Shown: positions 38,236 to 47,344, counted from the stretch's first letter. The stretch is 52,415 nucleotides of DNA from an unicellular cyanobacterium SU2 (GCA_002110465.1 NEED01000070.1:1-52415); one strand, 5' to 3'. The notes: generated by a model from the letters alone, not told the origin. Program-made: numbers and translations.

Positions 38236-38718
38236 ACAATTCAATTATTATTTTTGTATTTATTCTAATAATTGATGATCTTGCCTAATCAATTTTAACG
38301 TTAATAAAAATTATAATGGGTTCTTCTTAAAATATCGAGATATTTCACAATTAATTCCTGAAGTCAAGGGATAGAAATTATCTATTTTTTACCTAAAAAA
38401 GGTATTTTATTACCGAGCCTAAGTGTAGTTTTCACCCACTTTAATCAATTTGTCATTTCACTATATTTAAGTGATGGGACAAATTTAAAGTTACTTATTA
38501 AGACAGGGAATAGGGAACACCGCAAGAGTTAACCGGTCAAGGTTCTAGCTTTTTCACATAAGTTAATCTAGTATTGTCGATTTATGTCCAACTACTTAGT
38601 CTCATATTAACGAAACTAAATCTGGTTTTGATCATTCTTGGTGTTGATGCTCTCACGAGTGAAATCACTCCCCATAATTTAGATAGGGAAAAGCTTCGCT
38701 CTATTGTAAAAAGCCTTC
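38236..38718. other. 483-base intergenic region, no gene seen
   Basis: It lies between the TPR-GTPase gene and the PstS-like gene, both on the minus strand. The DNA is AT-rich with a small palindrome GAGTGAAATCACTC (38657-38670). It is long enough to hold a separate promoter for the PstS-like and Roadblock genes. A frame on the plus strand overlapping the GTPase end starts with TTG and has no family features. Confidence 0.4.
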
Positions 38719-40065
38719 TTAGTCTGGGGTTTTTTGTATTTGACGAACTTTTTCTTTTAACGCCTGGTTAGGAGCAGCTTGTTCAGCTTTACGGAAAAAA
38801 ATTTGTGCTGTTTGATAATCTTGGTCTTCCTTCCGTAGTAATGCTTTATTGACTAAAGCTTGAAAATTTTTTGTGTCTTGGGCAAGAATACGGTCATAGA
38901 GAGTTTCTGCTTTTTCTCTTTGTTCGGTTAGTTTATAAAGTTGTGCTAAATTCAATTGCCAATTGAGATTTTCAGGTGTTATCTCGACAATTTTTTCCAT
39001 AATGGGAATCGCTTTATCTAATTCTTGCAGAGCTAGGTAACGCTCGGCTAATCCGACGAGACTTCCCAAATGCTCAGGATCATCTTTTAAAGTCTCGAGA
39101 TATTCTGTCATTAGGGGATCATTGTTTTGAGATTGTTGATAACTCGAAGTTAACCGACTCCAGGAGAACCAGATTCCCCCGGTAAGAACCAATAATCCTA
39201 AGCTAGATAAAATTACCTTGGTTGAGGTATTCGATAAGATAGCCTTGATTGAGGGTAAACGCCGAGGGGGTGGGGCATCTTGTTTAATAACACTTGCTAA
39301 GGTTTGACTTGATTGAGCACAATGGATAGAGTATAGCTTTTCAATTAGCCACAGAAAAGGACCTTCTGCCCCTGATGCTTCTAGTTGGAAGCGATTTTGT
39401 TGGCGAACAATGGGAATTCCTGTATAAAAACGCTGATATTTAGCCTCTACAGCTTTGAGAGCCTTAATCAAAGGTTGTAAATTTTTCTCGATTTGTAGTC
39501 GGCCAATGGGTTCAGGATTGAGGCGATCGCACTGGGTAAAAATTAAAGCAAAGGGATAGTAATGATGGGTGTGTTGAATTAACGAAGCAATAGCAATTAC
39601 CTGTTGAATAATTTCGTCAAGCGTTGCCAGATAACTTGAATCGGTTGCGAGTTGATACCCATTAATAAAAACACAGCAACTATGGGAATTGAGGATAATT
39701 TCTTGGAAATCAGGATGCTCGAACTTACAAGTTTCTCCAGGGATATCCCAACACCGAAGCTGACAAACAGGAGTCATCTTATTTGTCCAACGGTTACGTT
39801 GTTGAACCCTAAAAAGAAAGTCGGTAATTTTAAGGGTTGGTGGGGGATATTTTCCAGTTTGACTGACATAATCAAGAATTCCCTGTAAGTTTTTTCGATC
39901 TTTATCTTTAGAACAATCTAACCAAAATTCTTTGGAATAAACTTGCCCAAAAATGTAATTTAACTGTACATAAGCCCCTGCCAAAAACACAGTTTTACCA
40001 ACTCCTCGTTGACCTAGACTCAGTATATTAAAAACAGGAATCTTACTTTTAGATAATGCACTCAT
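38719..40065 (-). CDS. P-loop GTPase with membrane segment and TPRs
   Basis: A 448-residue protein. The N-terminal GTPase domain has G1 GQRGVGKT (18-25), G3 WDIPG (106-110) and G4 TQCD (177-180). A single transmembrane helix lies at about 283-301, followed by three or so TPR units (about 320-445) such as AIPIMEKIVEITPENLNWQLNL. The GTPase would face the cytoplasm and the TPR domain the other side, or vice versa. It resembles GTPases paired with GAP1-type proteins. The PstS-like and Roadblock/LC7 genes lie downstream on the same strand. It is divergent from the ammonium transporter gene with 57 bases between starts. Confidence 0.78.
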   Translation of the reverse strand: MSALSKSKIPVFNILSLGQRGVGKTVFLAGAYVQLNYIFGQVYSKEFWLDCSKDKDRKNLQGILDYVSQTGKYPPPTLKITDFLFRVQQRNRWTNKMTPVCQLRCWDIPGETCKFEHPDFQEIILNSHSCCVFINGYQLATDSSYLATLDEIIQQVIAIASLIQHTHHYYPFALIFTQCDRLNPEPIGRLQIEKNLQPLIKALKAVEAKYQRFYTGIPIVRQQNRFQLEASGAEGPFLWLIEKLYSIHCAQSSQTLASVIKQDAPPPRRLPSIKAILSNTSTKVILSSLGLLVLTGGIWFSWSRLTSSYQQSQNNDPLMTEYLETLKDDPEHLGSLVGLAERYLALQELDKAIPIMEKIVEITPENLNWQLNLAQLYKLTEQREKAETLYDRILAQDTKNFQALVNKALLRKEDQDYQTAQIFFRKAEQAAPNQALKEKVRQIQKTPD

Positions 40066-40076
40066 TGTTAATTTTA

Positions 40077-40091
40077 ACTATCCTAGATAGT
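40077..40091. promoter_or_regulatory. 6-bp-arm inverted repeat in a divergent promoter
   Basis: ACTATC-CTA-GATAGT sits in the 57-base gap between the TPR-GTPase gene (minus) and the ammonium transporter gene (plus). It is a candidate shared operator. No NtcA-type GTA(N8)TAC site was seen in the gap. Confidence 0.4.
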
Positions 40092-40122
40092 CAAGAACTC
40101 TATCTTTTAAATTTTGACACTA

Positions 40123-41631
40123 ATGCCTCATCAAAAGCGAGTTAAATTAAAAAAAATTTTTAGGAAATTTAGTCTAATTTTTTGTCTAATTCCAGGGATA
40201 ATAATTCTATTATTCTCAATAGAAGTCAGTATTGCTCAATCTACTAACGCTGTTACCGAAATTTCTTCAAACAAGTTCTCTGACACCATTCAAGTGGGAT
40301 TAAATACCATTTGGGTTGTTGTGGCAGGATGTTTAATTTTCTTCATGAATGGTGGTTTTGCCATGCTTGAAGCGGGATTTTGTCGCCAAAAAAATACGGT
40401 CAATATTTTAGCCAAAAATTTGATAGCGTTTGCCATAACAACTGTTATTTTTTGGGCGATAGGGTTTGGGTTAATGTTTGGCAACGGCACAGAGTTTTTT
40501 GGACTCCAGGGATTTTTTTTACAGGGAATCGATAATAGCCCTAACATAGGAGAAGCTTATCAAGGCATCTTTGAATCCCTAAGTCAGATCGCCGTTCCCC
40601 TAGAAGGGAAATTTTTCTTTCAATTAGTGATTGCTGGAATTGCGGCAACTATCGTTTCTGGAGCGGTAGCCGAGCGAATTAAATTTTTAGCCTTTTTTCT
40701 ATTTACCCTAGGTTTGACAGGAATTAGTTATCCGATAACCGGTCATTGGATTTGGGGAGGAGGATGGTTATCCCAAATGGGCTTTTGGGATTTTGCTGGT
40801 GGGACAGTGGTTCACAGCGTTGGCGGTTGGGCAGGATTAGTGGGATCGGTTCTTTTAGAGCCTAGAATTGGTAAGTATCGAGAAGGCCTCTCTTTTGCGT
40901 TACCCGGACACAATTTACCCCTGACTACCCTTGGCTGTTTTATTTTGTGGTTAGGATGGTTTGGTTTGAATGGAGGGAGTAGTATGGCAGCAGATTCCCA
41001 GACCATAACCCATGTTCTGCTAACAACCAATATGGCCGCAGCTATGGGGGCAATTGGGGCGACCTTAACCGCTTGGCGATACTTTGGCAAGCCAGACCTA
41101 TCAGTGATGATCAACGGCATTTTAGGGGGCTTAGTGAGCATTTCTGCTCCTTGTCGCTTTGTTACCATTGGTTGGGCAGGGATTATTGGTTTAATCGCTG
41201 GAGTGTTAATGGTTTTATCAGTAGACTTTTTTGACAAAATGCAAATCGATGATCCTGTGGGGGCAATTTCAGTCCATTTAGTCGGGGGAATGTGGGGAAC
41301 CCTCGCTGTGTCTCTTTTTGCCCTAGGTCCAGACGTTAGTCTTAATGGCAATGGTATTCTTTACACCAACGGACCGGCTAGAGGGATACTCCTAGGAGGT
41401 GGCTTTATGGGTTTTCAGCAACTTTTTATTCAACTGTTAGGGTTTGCCTCGGTTAGTTGTTTTACTGTGATTGTCAGTGGGTTGATTTGGTCTTTAATCA
41501 GAATGACCGTAGGCTTAAGGGTCTCATCAGAAGCCGAACTTAAGGGACTAGATCTCAGTGAACATGGACTCCATGCCTATCATGGTTTTGTTCTAAAGCA
41601 CGATGTTAACCAGAAACAGAGAGGATTGTAA
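40123..41631 (+). CDS. amt: Ammonium transporter, Amt family
   Basis: A 502-residue membrane protein with a cleavable signal-like N-terminus (about 9-40, IEVSIAQS) and 11 expected transmembrane helices. The twin-histidine pore residues are visible in GGTVVHSVGGWAG and SVHLVGGMWG, and the NGGFAMLEAGFCR and GHWIWGGGW stretches are typical of Amt. It imports ammonium across the plasma membrane and is usually controlled by PII and NtcA. No GlnB gene is adjacent. An in-frame TTG lies 9 bases upstream; the ATG at 40123 is preferred. Confidence 0.93.
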   Translation: MPHQKRVKLKKIFRKFSLIFCLIPGIIILLFSIEVSIAQSTNAVTEISSNKFSDTIQVGLNTIWVVVAGCLIFFMNGGFAMLEAGFCRQKNTVNILAKNLIAFAITTVIFWAIGFGLMFGNGTEFFGLQGFFLQGIDNSPNIGEAYQGIFESLSQIAVPLEGKFFFQLVIAGIAATIVSGAVAERIKFLAFFLFTLGLTGISYPITGHWIWGGGWLSQMGFWDFAGGTVVHSVGGWAGLVGSVLLEPRIGKYREGLSFALPGHNLPLTTLGCFILWLGWFGLNGGSSMAADSQTITHVLLTTNMAAAMGAIGATLTAWRYFGKPDLSVMINGILGGLVSISAPCRFVTIGWAGIIGLIAGVLMVLSVDFFDKMQIDDPVGAISVHLVGGMWGTLAVSLFALGPDVSLNGNGILYTNGPARGILLGGGFMGFQQLFIQLLGFASVSCFTVIVSGLIWSLIRMTVGLRVSSEAELKGLDLSEHGLHAYHGFVLKHDVNQKQRGL

Positions 41632-41700
41632 GTCTATCGTCAAGATTAGTTGATAAATACTTGCAATAAATAAGGCTTGTTGCAAATAAGCGTTCCCAGA

Positions 41701-41717
41701 GATTATCATTATCAATG
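41701..41717. promoter_or_regulatory. Candidate Fur box
   Basis: Read on the minus strand the site is CATTGATAATGATAATC, which contains two adjacent GATAAT hexamers as in the Fur-box consensus. It lies about 30-45 bases upstream of the fur start codon, so autoregulation is likely. Confidence 0.65.
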
Positions 41718-41745
41718 AGAGAATATTGTTTGAGAGTAATTAATC

Positions 41746-42276
41746 ATGCCTCCCTACACTGCTACATCCCTAAAGGCTGAGTTGAATGCCAGAGGTTGGC
41801 GTTTGACACCTCAACGGGAAAAAATTCTTCATGTCTTTCAAAATCTTCCCAGAGGAAATCATCTTAGTGCCGAAGAACTTTACGAACTTCTCGAACAAAG
41901 AGGAGAGGGGATTAGTTTATCAACAATTTACCGTAGCGTTAAGTTAATGTCCCGCATGGGAATTCTACGAGAATTAGAACTGGCAGAAGGACACAAACAT
42001 TATGAACTTAACCATCCCTCTCCTAACCATCATCATCACATGGTGTGTATTCAGTGCAATAAAACGGTTGAATTTAAAAATGATTCTATCCTGAAACAAA
42101 GTCTAAAACAAACTGAAAAAGAGGGGTTTCAGTTAATAGATTGTCAACTGACGGTGATGGCCATTTGCCCAGAAGCGATCCGTATGGGGTGGCCATCTTC
42201 CCTTCCCAGTAATTGGGTTTGTACTCGAACAATTTCTGAAAGTGAGTCTTCTCATTCTATTGATGAAGAGTCATAA
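41746..42276 (+). CDS. fur: Fur-family iron regulator (FurA-like)
   Basis: A 176-residue regulator. The N-terminal winged helix has RGWRLTPQREKIL and the recognition-helix region GISLSTIYRSVKLM. The dimerization and metal region has EGHKHYEL, NHHHHMVCIQC with the CxxC C101-C104, and C133. In FurA of Anabaena the second CxxC (C141-P-x-C144) is important for redox behaviour; here C141 is kept but position 144 is Ala (CPEA). A tail of about 30 residues is rich in S and E. It binds a box of its own upstream. It is close to FurA of cyanobacteria and is not a PerR or Zur by its overall sequence, as far as can be told. Confidence 0.88.
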   Translation: MPPYTATSLKAELNARGWRLTPQREKILHVFQNLPRGNHLSAEELYELLEQRGEGISLSTIYRSVKLMSRMGILRELELAEGHKHYELNHPSPNHHHHMVCIQCNKTVEFKNDSILKQSLKQTEKEGFQLIDCQLTVMAICPEAIRMGWPSSLPSNWVCTRTISESESSHSIDEES

Positions 42277-42371
42277 TAAACTCGGTAACTCCCTTTTTTA
42301 GCTTTTTCCATTGAGTTAGCTAATTTATTAGGTTTATTTACTAATCTCGATTGAGATAGAAAATTACAACG

Positions 42372-42826
42372 ATGACAACCCTGACTTCTTTTGTTATCCC
42401 TAATTTACCAACCCAAGATGAACTTCCGACTACAGATAATCTCCTGATGGAAAGTCAATGTCATCATACTTAAATGGAACTATTGATAGACACTGTTAAT
42501 GTATGGTTGAAAGACCAAGAAAAGGGATAGGCTAGTGGCAATAGATTTATCTATTTTAGTTTAGAACAATTACAAAGAAGACAAAAGTTTTGTTAGTTAA
42601 AGATTAGGGTTAACCTTAACCGATTGGCAAGAAACTGATAACACGATTAACACGACTTGGATGATTTGGGCTACCCTGGACGCACAAGAAGCAACAAATG
42701 AAACCCAACAAGCGATCGCTTAACTTCAACCAACAGCTAAAAATCTCTGACAACCAAGGATAAAAGTAACACAAGTTGCTCAAATTACAGGTTGATCAGA
42801 AAGTCAAATTAAGCAACTCTACTAAA
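42372..42826 (+). pseudogene. Decayed Uma2-family nuclease gene
   Basis: The reading frame from ATG 42372 gives MTTLTSFVIPNLPTQDELPT...MESQCHHT then a stop, continuing in frame with MELLIDTVNVWLKDQEKG, stop, and NRFIYFSLEQLQRRQKF. These match the start of cyanobacterial Uma2 (DUF820, PD-(D/E)XK-like) proteins. After a gap the typical C-terminal piece follows: TWMIWATLDAQ and VAQITG-stop-SESQIKQLY. The catalytic middle is missing and at least six stops interrupt it. A MITE-like copy lies directly after it. Confidence 0.72.
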
Positions 42827-42838
42827 AACCTAAACTGA

Positions 42839-42956
42839 GTGAGATCTTGCCCCTTCAAACTTAATCCTAGTTTTGTGGGCGGGTAGGGGAGTTGGGTAGG
42901 AAGTTTGTACTTCTGTCTCTAATGATTAAGTATTTGGTTCTGATGAAAGATGTGAG
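42839..42956. mobile_element. MITE-like element, copy C (118 bp)
   Basis: The ends are GTGAGATCTTGCCCC (42839-42853) and GATGAAAGATGTGAG (42942-42956). The right end matches copy B at 13 of 15 positions. The interior is unlike the other copies and has no frame. It sits between the Uma2 pseudogene and the osmoprotectant permease gene. Confidence 0.55.
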
Positions 42957-43007
42957 TCAATAATTAACCCTAGAAAAAATCAAAGTCTACTGTCTTTATC
43001 ACTTATT

Positions 43008-44570
43008 ATGATTGAGTTTTTATCGATTCCCTATAGTCCTGAATTGCTGCAAAGGACTGGAGAACATTTAATTCTAGTTTCCATCGCCATGACGGTAGCA
43101 ATTTTGATAGGAATTCCTCTCGGAATTTTGATTACCCGATACCCTAAATTAGCCAATCCCATTCTTACCATTGTCAACAGTATTCAAACCATTCCTAGTT
43201 TAGCCATGTTTGGCTTTTTAATTACAGTTCCTTTGATTGGAGGAATTGGGAAAACCCCTGCCATTTTTGCTTTAATTCTTTACGCTTTACTTCCTATTAT
43301 TCGTAACACTTATATTGGAATGAAACAAGTCAAAAAAGGACTTAAAGAAGCAGGAAAAGCTATGGGAATGACAGGTCAACAAATCCTAATATTAATTGAA
43401 ATCCCCCTAGCTTTAGGAGTTATTTTAGCAGGAGTAAGAGTCTCTACAGTAATTTGTGTGGGAATTGCAACTATTGCTGCGGCAATTGGTGGGGGAGGCT
43501 TAGGGGTTTTTATTTTTCGAGGGATTTCAACGGTTAATAATCAATTAATTTTAGCAGGGGCAATTCCGTCAGCGTTAATTGCTTTAGTGGCTGATTGGGG
43601 AATTGGCCAGTTAGAAAAATCCTTTACCCAGTATGAAAAACCACGCCCAAAATCAAAAAAACGAATTTCAATTATTTTAGGGGCAGTTGGGGTGATTTTA
43701 TTTAGTCTTTTCGGGCTTTTATACCAGCAAGTATTCCTAGGAAATCAAGGGAGTGGAACCATAGTGATCGGCTCTAAAAATTTCACAGAAAGTCTGATTT
43801 TAGGAGAAATAATTGCCCAAAATATTGAGTATAATACTAATATTGAAGTAGAACGTCAATTCAATTTAGGCGGAACATTTATCTGTCACGAAGCAGTCAA
43901 AAACGGAAACATTGATGGTTATGTAGAATATACAGGAACTGCTTTTACAGCAATTCTTAATCAAAAACCCATTAGCAATCCTGAAAAAGTCTACAAAAAA
44001 GTCAAAAAATCTTATGATAAAAAATTTAACTTAGAAGTAATGCCTTCTCTAGGATTTGAAAATACTTATGCTATTGTAATTCGTCAAGAAGATGCTCAAA
44101 AATATCAGATAAAAACTATCTCTGAAGTGGGAAAATATACTCCTAAATGGCAAGCTGGTTTTGGCCATGAATTTTTAGCCAGAGAAGATGGTTATCCAGG
44201 GTTAGCTAAAACTTATAACTTAAATTTTGCCCGTCCCCCTAGAGCAATGGATTTAGGCTTAATGTATCGCGCCTTAGCCGATAAAAAAGTGGATTTAGTG
44301 GCGGGAAATTCCACCGATGGCTCAATTCCCGTGTTGAAATTAAATATTTTAGAAGATGATCAACAGTATTTTCCCCCTTATGAAGCGGTTCCTGTTTTCA
44401 ATCAAAAAACCCTTAAAGAATATCCCCAATTAAAAGCAGTAATCACAGAATTAGCAGGAGAAATTTCTGCGGCAGAAATGCAACAATTAAATTATCAAGT
44501 AGACGATCGCCAAGGATCAATTACAGAAGTGGTACAAAACTTTTTAACTAAGAAGGGGTTAACGCCTTAA
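43008..44570 (+). CDS. Osmoprotectant ABC permease/binding-protein fusion
   Basis: A 520-residue fusion. Residues about 1-205 form an ABC permease of the ProW/OpuCB type with five or so helices and the EAA-type loop LKEAGKAMGMTGQQILILIEIPLAL. After a linker and one more transmembrane helix (about 222-242) comes an OpuAC/OpuCC/ProX-type substrate-binding domain (about 248-518) starting IVIGSKNFTESLILGEIIAQ. The substrates are expected to be glycine betaine, choline or related quaternary amines. No ATPase gene is adjacent, so it must be encoded elsewhere. Start ATG 43008. Confidence 0.88.
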   Translation: MIEFLSIPYSPELLQRTGEHLILVSIAMTVAILIGIPLGILITRYPKLANPILTIVNSIQTIPSLAMFGFLITVPLIGGIGKTPAIFALILYALLPIIRNTYIGMKQVKKGLKEAGKAMGMTGQQILILIEIPLALGVILAGVRVSTVICVGIATIAAAIGGGGLGVFIFRGISTVNNQLILAGAIPSALIALVADWGIGQLEKSFTQYEKPRPKSKKRISIILGAVGVILFSLFGLLYQQVFLGNQGSGTIVIGSKNFTESLILGEIIAQNIEYNTNIEVERQFNLGGTFICHEAVKNGNIDGYVEYTGTAFTAILNQKPISNPEKVYKKVKKSYDKKFNLEVMPSLGFENTYAIVIRQEDAQKYQIKTISEVGKYTPKWQAGFGHEFLAREDGYPGLAKTYNLNFARPPRAMDLGLMYRALADKKVDLVAGNSTDGSIPVLKLNILEDDQQYFPPYEAVPVFNQKTLKEYPQLKAVITELAGEISAAEMQQLNYQVDDRQGSITEVVQNFLTKKGLTP

Positions 44571-44593
44571 GCTAGAAATAAACGGGAGATTGT

Positions 44594-45865
44594 GTGACTA
44601 AAATGATCAAAATACTCAATAAAATCCTAGCCCAAACAGGAATAATCCTTGTTTTCAATATCGTCTCTGGGCTTGATCCCTATTCTCAAAAATCAGCGGT
44701 CGCCGGAGGCGCGCTTTCAGCGATCGCCCAAACTCAAGTAGGGAACCCATTAGAAGGAACCGAATGGGAATTAGCAGATTGGGATGAAACCCTTTCCTTA
44801 ACAGAAAAACCCGTGACCCTTTCCTTCAGTCAAAAAGGACTGTCAGGTTCAACAGGATGTAACCGTTATCAAACCAGTTACCAAATTACCGAAGATCTTC
44901 TAACCCTAAGTCCGGTAGCCACTACTAGGATGGCCTGTCCTGACCCCTTAATGAACCAAGAATCGGTTTTTTTAAAAGCATTACAGGGAACAAAACTCTA
45001 TGCCATTACCGCCGACAATAAACTACAAATTGCCTATAAAACAAAAAAAGGGCTAGGATTAATGACCTTTAAATCCGCTTCCCAGGCCAACAAACTTAAA
45101 ACAGAAACTACCATTTATATTGGACCTGAAACAGTGGCTTGTACAGGAGTTGCCCCTCAACAATGTTTACAAATCAAAGAAAAACCTAATGATAAATGGA
45201 CTTTGCTATACCAATCTATTGAAGGATTTGACTATGAACCTGGCTATAATTATCAACTAAGAGTTGTCAAAACAAAAATTCCTAACCCGCCAGCCGATAG
45301 TAGTTCCATTCGTTGGTCATTAATTGACGTGATCAAGAAAACTCCGGTTAAAGAATATCCTCAAAGTTGGTTAGATGATTCCTTAGAAAATTGGAACGAA
45401 GCCGGCGGTTCTATTCCTAACCCACCAAAAATAAATGTTGATCCTCCTGGGGTTGATCGTTGTCAAGAGAATATTCGTCAACCTATCACGCCAGAAGATC
45501 GGGCAATTGTTCGGGCTGGATGGGAGTTATTTGGACCCGTACAAGTTTATGAATCTACTTCTGTAATTACGGCCATGAGTGGGGTAGATGGAATGTGTCG
45601 CCCTTTGGGATATCAAGGGTTTATTTTTGTGGAAGGACAATTTGCTGGAACTTTATCTCCTGAACCGATAAATTCTCGAACGGATGGGGATATTGAACAG
45701 ATTTTTCTCACCAATCATTCCTCTTTATGGGTTAATTTTAAACGCTACACGAAAACGGATGCTTTGTGTTGTCCTTCGACCCTAAATCGCGTTAACTTTA
45801 CCATTGAACCTCAAAATGCTAAACCCATTTTGACTCCCGTTACCGTATCAGCAGAATCTCTTTGA
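44594..45865 (+). CDS. META/HslJ and DUF4377-type exported protein
   Basis: A 423-residue protein with an N-terminal signal-like hydrophobic segment (about 8-25, then a linker to residue 50). A META (HslJ-like) domain follows (about 52-160): LEGTEWELADW, SGSTGCNRYQTSY and RMACPDPLM. Next is a DUF4377-like region (about 175-255) with IGPETVACTGVAPQQCLQIKE. The last 150 residues contain six cysteines and are not recognised. Such proteins are often linked to stress or heat resistance. GGGAG lies 5 bases before the GTG at 44594, which decides that start over the ATG at 44603. The gene is 23 bases downstream of the permease fusion, so they may share a transcript. Confidence 0.75.
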   Translation: MTKMIKILNKILAQTGIILVFNIVSGLDPYSQKSAVAGGALSAIAQTQVGNPLEGTEWELADWDETLSLTEKPVTLSFSQKGLSGSTGCNRYQTSYQITEDLLTLSPVATTRMACPDPLMNQESVFLKALQGTKLYAITADNKLQIAYKTKKGLGLMTFKSASQANKLKTETTIYIGPETVACTGVAPQQCLQIKEKPNDKWTLLYQSIEGFDYEPGYNYQLRVVKTKIPNPPADSSSIRWSLIDVIKKTPVKEYPQSWLDDSLENWNEAGGSIPNPPKINVDPPGVDRCQENIRQPITPEDRAIVRAGWELFGPVQVYESTSVITAMSGVDGMCRPLGYQGFIFVEGQFAGTLSPEPINSRTDGDIEQIFLTNHSSLWVNFKRYTKTDALCCPSTLNRVNFTIEPQNAKPILTPVTVSAESL

Positions 45866-46018
45866 TAGATTAGGTTAATTGACGGGGTGAGCTTGGGGGT
45901 TAAAGTGTAGACGGAGTGTAGGGTGTGGGGTGATCGGAAAAATCTTATGATCAAAGATTAAAGTTAACAAAGGTTTACAACAGAAGCAAAAAATCTCCTC
46001 AAAAGAATTCAGCCATTT

Positions 46019-47344
46019 CTAATTATTCAATTTTAACCGATTGTATACTGTCACCAACCCTTGATTATCTCCTACATTCCCAGGAAATAAAACGACAGGT
46101 AAATTGGGAAATAAGGGATGATCTGCTGCCGTTCTAACCATGGAACATCCGGCTAATACTTGTCCTAATAAACGGGCCGATCGCAACTTTAATCCGGTAC
46201 TAAGGACATCATTAGAAGTAATGCCCCCTTTACTAATTAAAAATCCGATATCATGGGGTAATCCTTGCACCACATCCATTAATAAAGCAGATACCTCAAC
46301 CCCAAAATCTAATCGTTTTTGCACTGTTTCAAAGGTTAATTCTTCTCGACTGGTATAGACGACTGGAGTTTTATTTTCTTGATAAACTGTTTTAACTTGA
46401 TCTAAAGTTTCTGCTAACAATTTTTCTCGTTCATTTGGGTTATCTCGCAACCGTTTAACATCGACTTCAATTCCCCCAACTCCTTCTTCTTTTAGTAATT
46501 TTTCAAGTTGTTGGGTGGTTTTTTTTACATGAGATCCCACCAAAATAACACCTGGCTTTGAGGTAGGTTTATACTTAGCCATCTCTTTAGGTGCAATGGG
46601 TTGAGATCCCAATTTTGCTAAAGAGGTTAAAATACTAGCGGCACTGCGAAATAAAAATCGCTTACCTGATGCGGCTGCGGTTAATAAATCTTGAGCAAAC
46701 TGATCTAAATCTTGTTGCGTTTCCCCATCAACAACTCCACATTGATTTCCTTTCAATTCCATTAATCTCTCTAAACTTCCTTGACGAATCTCAGAGAGTA
46801 AAAACCGTTGGACTTCTGTGGCTTTAATACGTCCCTTAGTTTTTTCTTCTACATAATCAGGGAGATAACTATGACGATAGCCAAAGACAGAATCTTTCGC
46901 AAATTCTGTTTCATGGACGGGAGTGGGAACCCCATCAATGTGTAAATAATGAATGCTATCGCGGGTGACTCGTCCCCCTTCAAAAAAGGCGGGAATCAAG
47001 AAATGAGCATCAAACCCTCCTAATTCCTGAGCAATAACATCAGTTTCAATGGGATAATGTCCCCTTAAAGTAGAATCAGACCGACTGATCACTAGGAAAT
47101 CTTCTATTCCTTCAGCTTCAATGGCTAATTTTAGATTATGACAAACGTCTTGGGTAATACTAGCCGCATTTTCTGGCGTTAAAGCCCTAGTATTAGTGAG
47201 GACAAAGAAAATGGGAACTTCATCGGCTAACCCTAAGCGTAGGGTATCGACATCCCACTGCATCAATAGCAAACAACTGTGTACGGTTTGAGAACCGGTA
47301 GGATCATCATCGAGGACAATAATTTTGGGGGGTCTAGTATTCAT
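46019..47344 (-). CDS. Four-carbon acid sugar kinase (DUF1537 family)
   Basis: A 441-residue kinase of the OtnK/DtnK family. Visible are the N-terminal DDDPTGSQTVH, SRSDSTLRGHYP (sugar-acid-binding region) and the C-terminal nucleotide-binding KGGITSNDVLSTGL. Characterised members phosphorylate D-threonate, L-threonate or D-erythronate. The exact substrate here is unknown, since no dehydrogenase, isomerase or decarboxylase of such pathways lies beside it. It is cytoplasmic. Start ATG 47344. It lies downstream of rplT on the same strand. Confidence 0.88.
   Translation of the reverse strand: MNTRPPKIIVLDDDPTGSQTVHSCLLLMQWDVDTLRLGLADEVPIFFVLTNTRALTPENAASITQDVCHNLKLAIEAEGIEDFLVISRSDSTLRGHYPIETDVIAQELGGFDAHFLIPAFFEGGRVTRDSIHYLHIDGVPTPVHETEFAKDSVFGYRHSYLPDYVEEKTKGRIKATEVQRFLLSEIRQGSLERLMELKGNQCGVVDGETQQDLDQFAQDLLTAAASGKRFLFRSAASILTSLAKLGSQPIAPKEMAKYKPTSKPGVILVGSHVKKTTQQLEKLLKEEGVGGIEVDVKRLRDNPNEREKLLAETLDQVKTVYQENKTPVVYTSREELTFETVQKRLDFGVEVSALLMDVVQGLPHDIGFLISKGGITSNDVLSTGLKLRSARLLGQVLAGCSMVRTAADHPLFPNLPVVLFPGNVGDNQGLVTVYNRLKLNN

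Noticed and set aside
38574-38771. Plus-strand frame upstream of and overlapping the TPR-GTPase end
   Set aside because: TTG start, no ribosome binding site, no known family.
40812-41351. Long minus-strand frame inside the ammonium transporter gene
   Set aside because: Antisense shadow of conserved Amt helices; P/K/T-rich translation with no recognisable domain.
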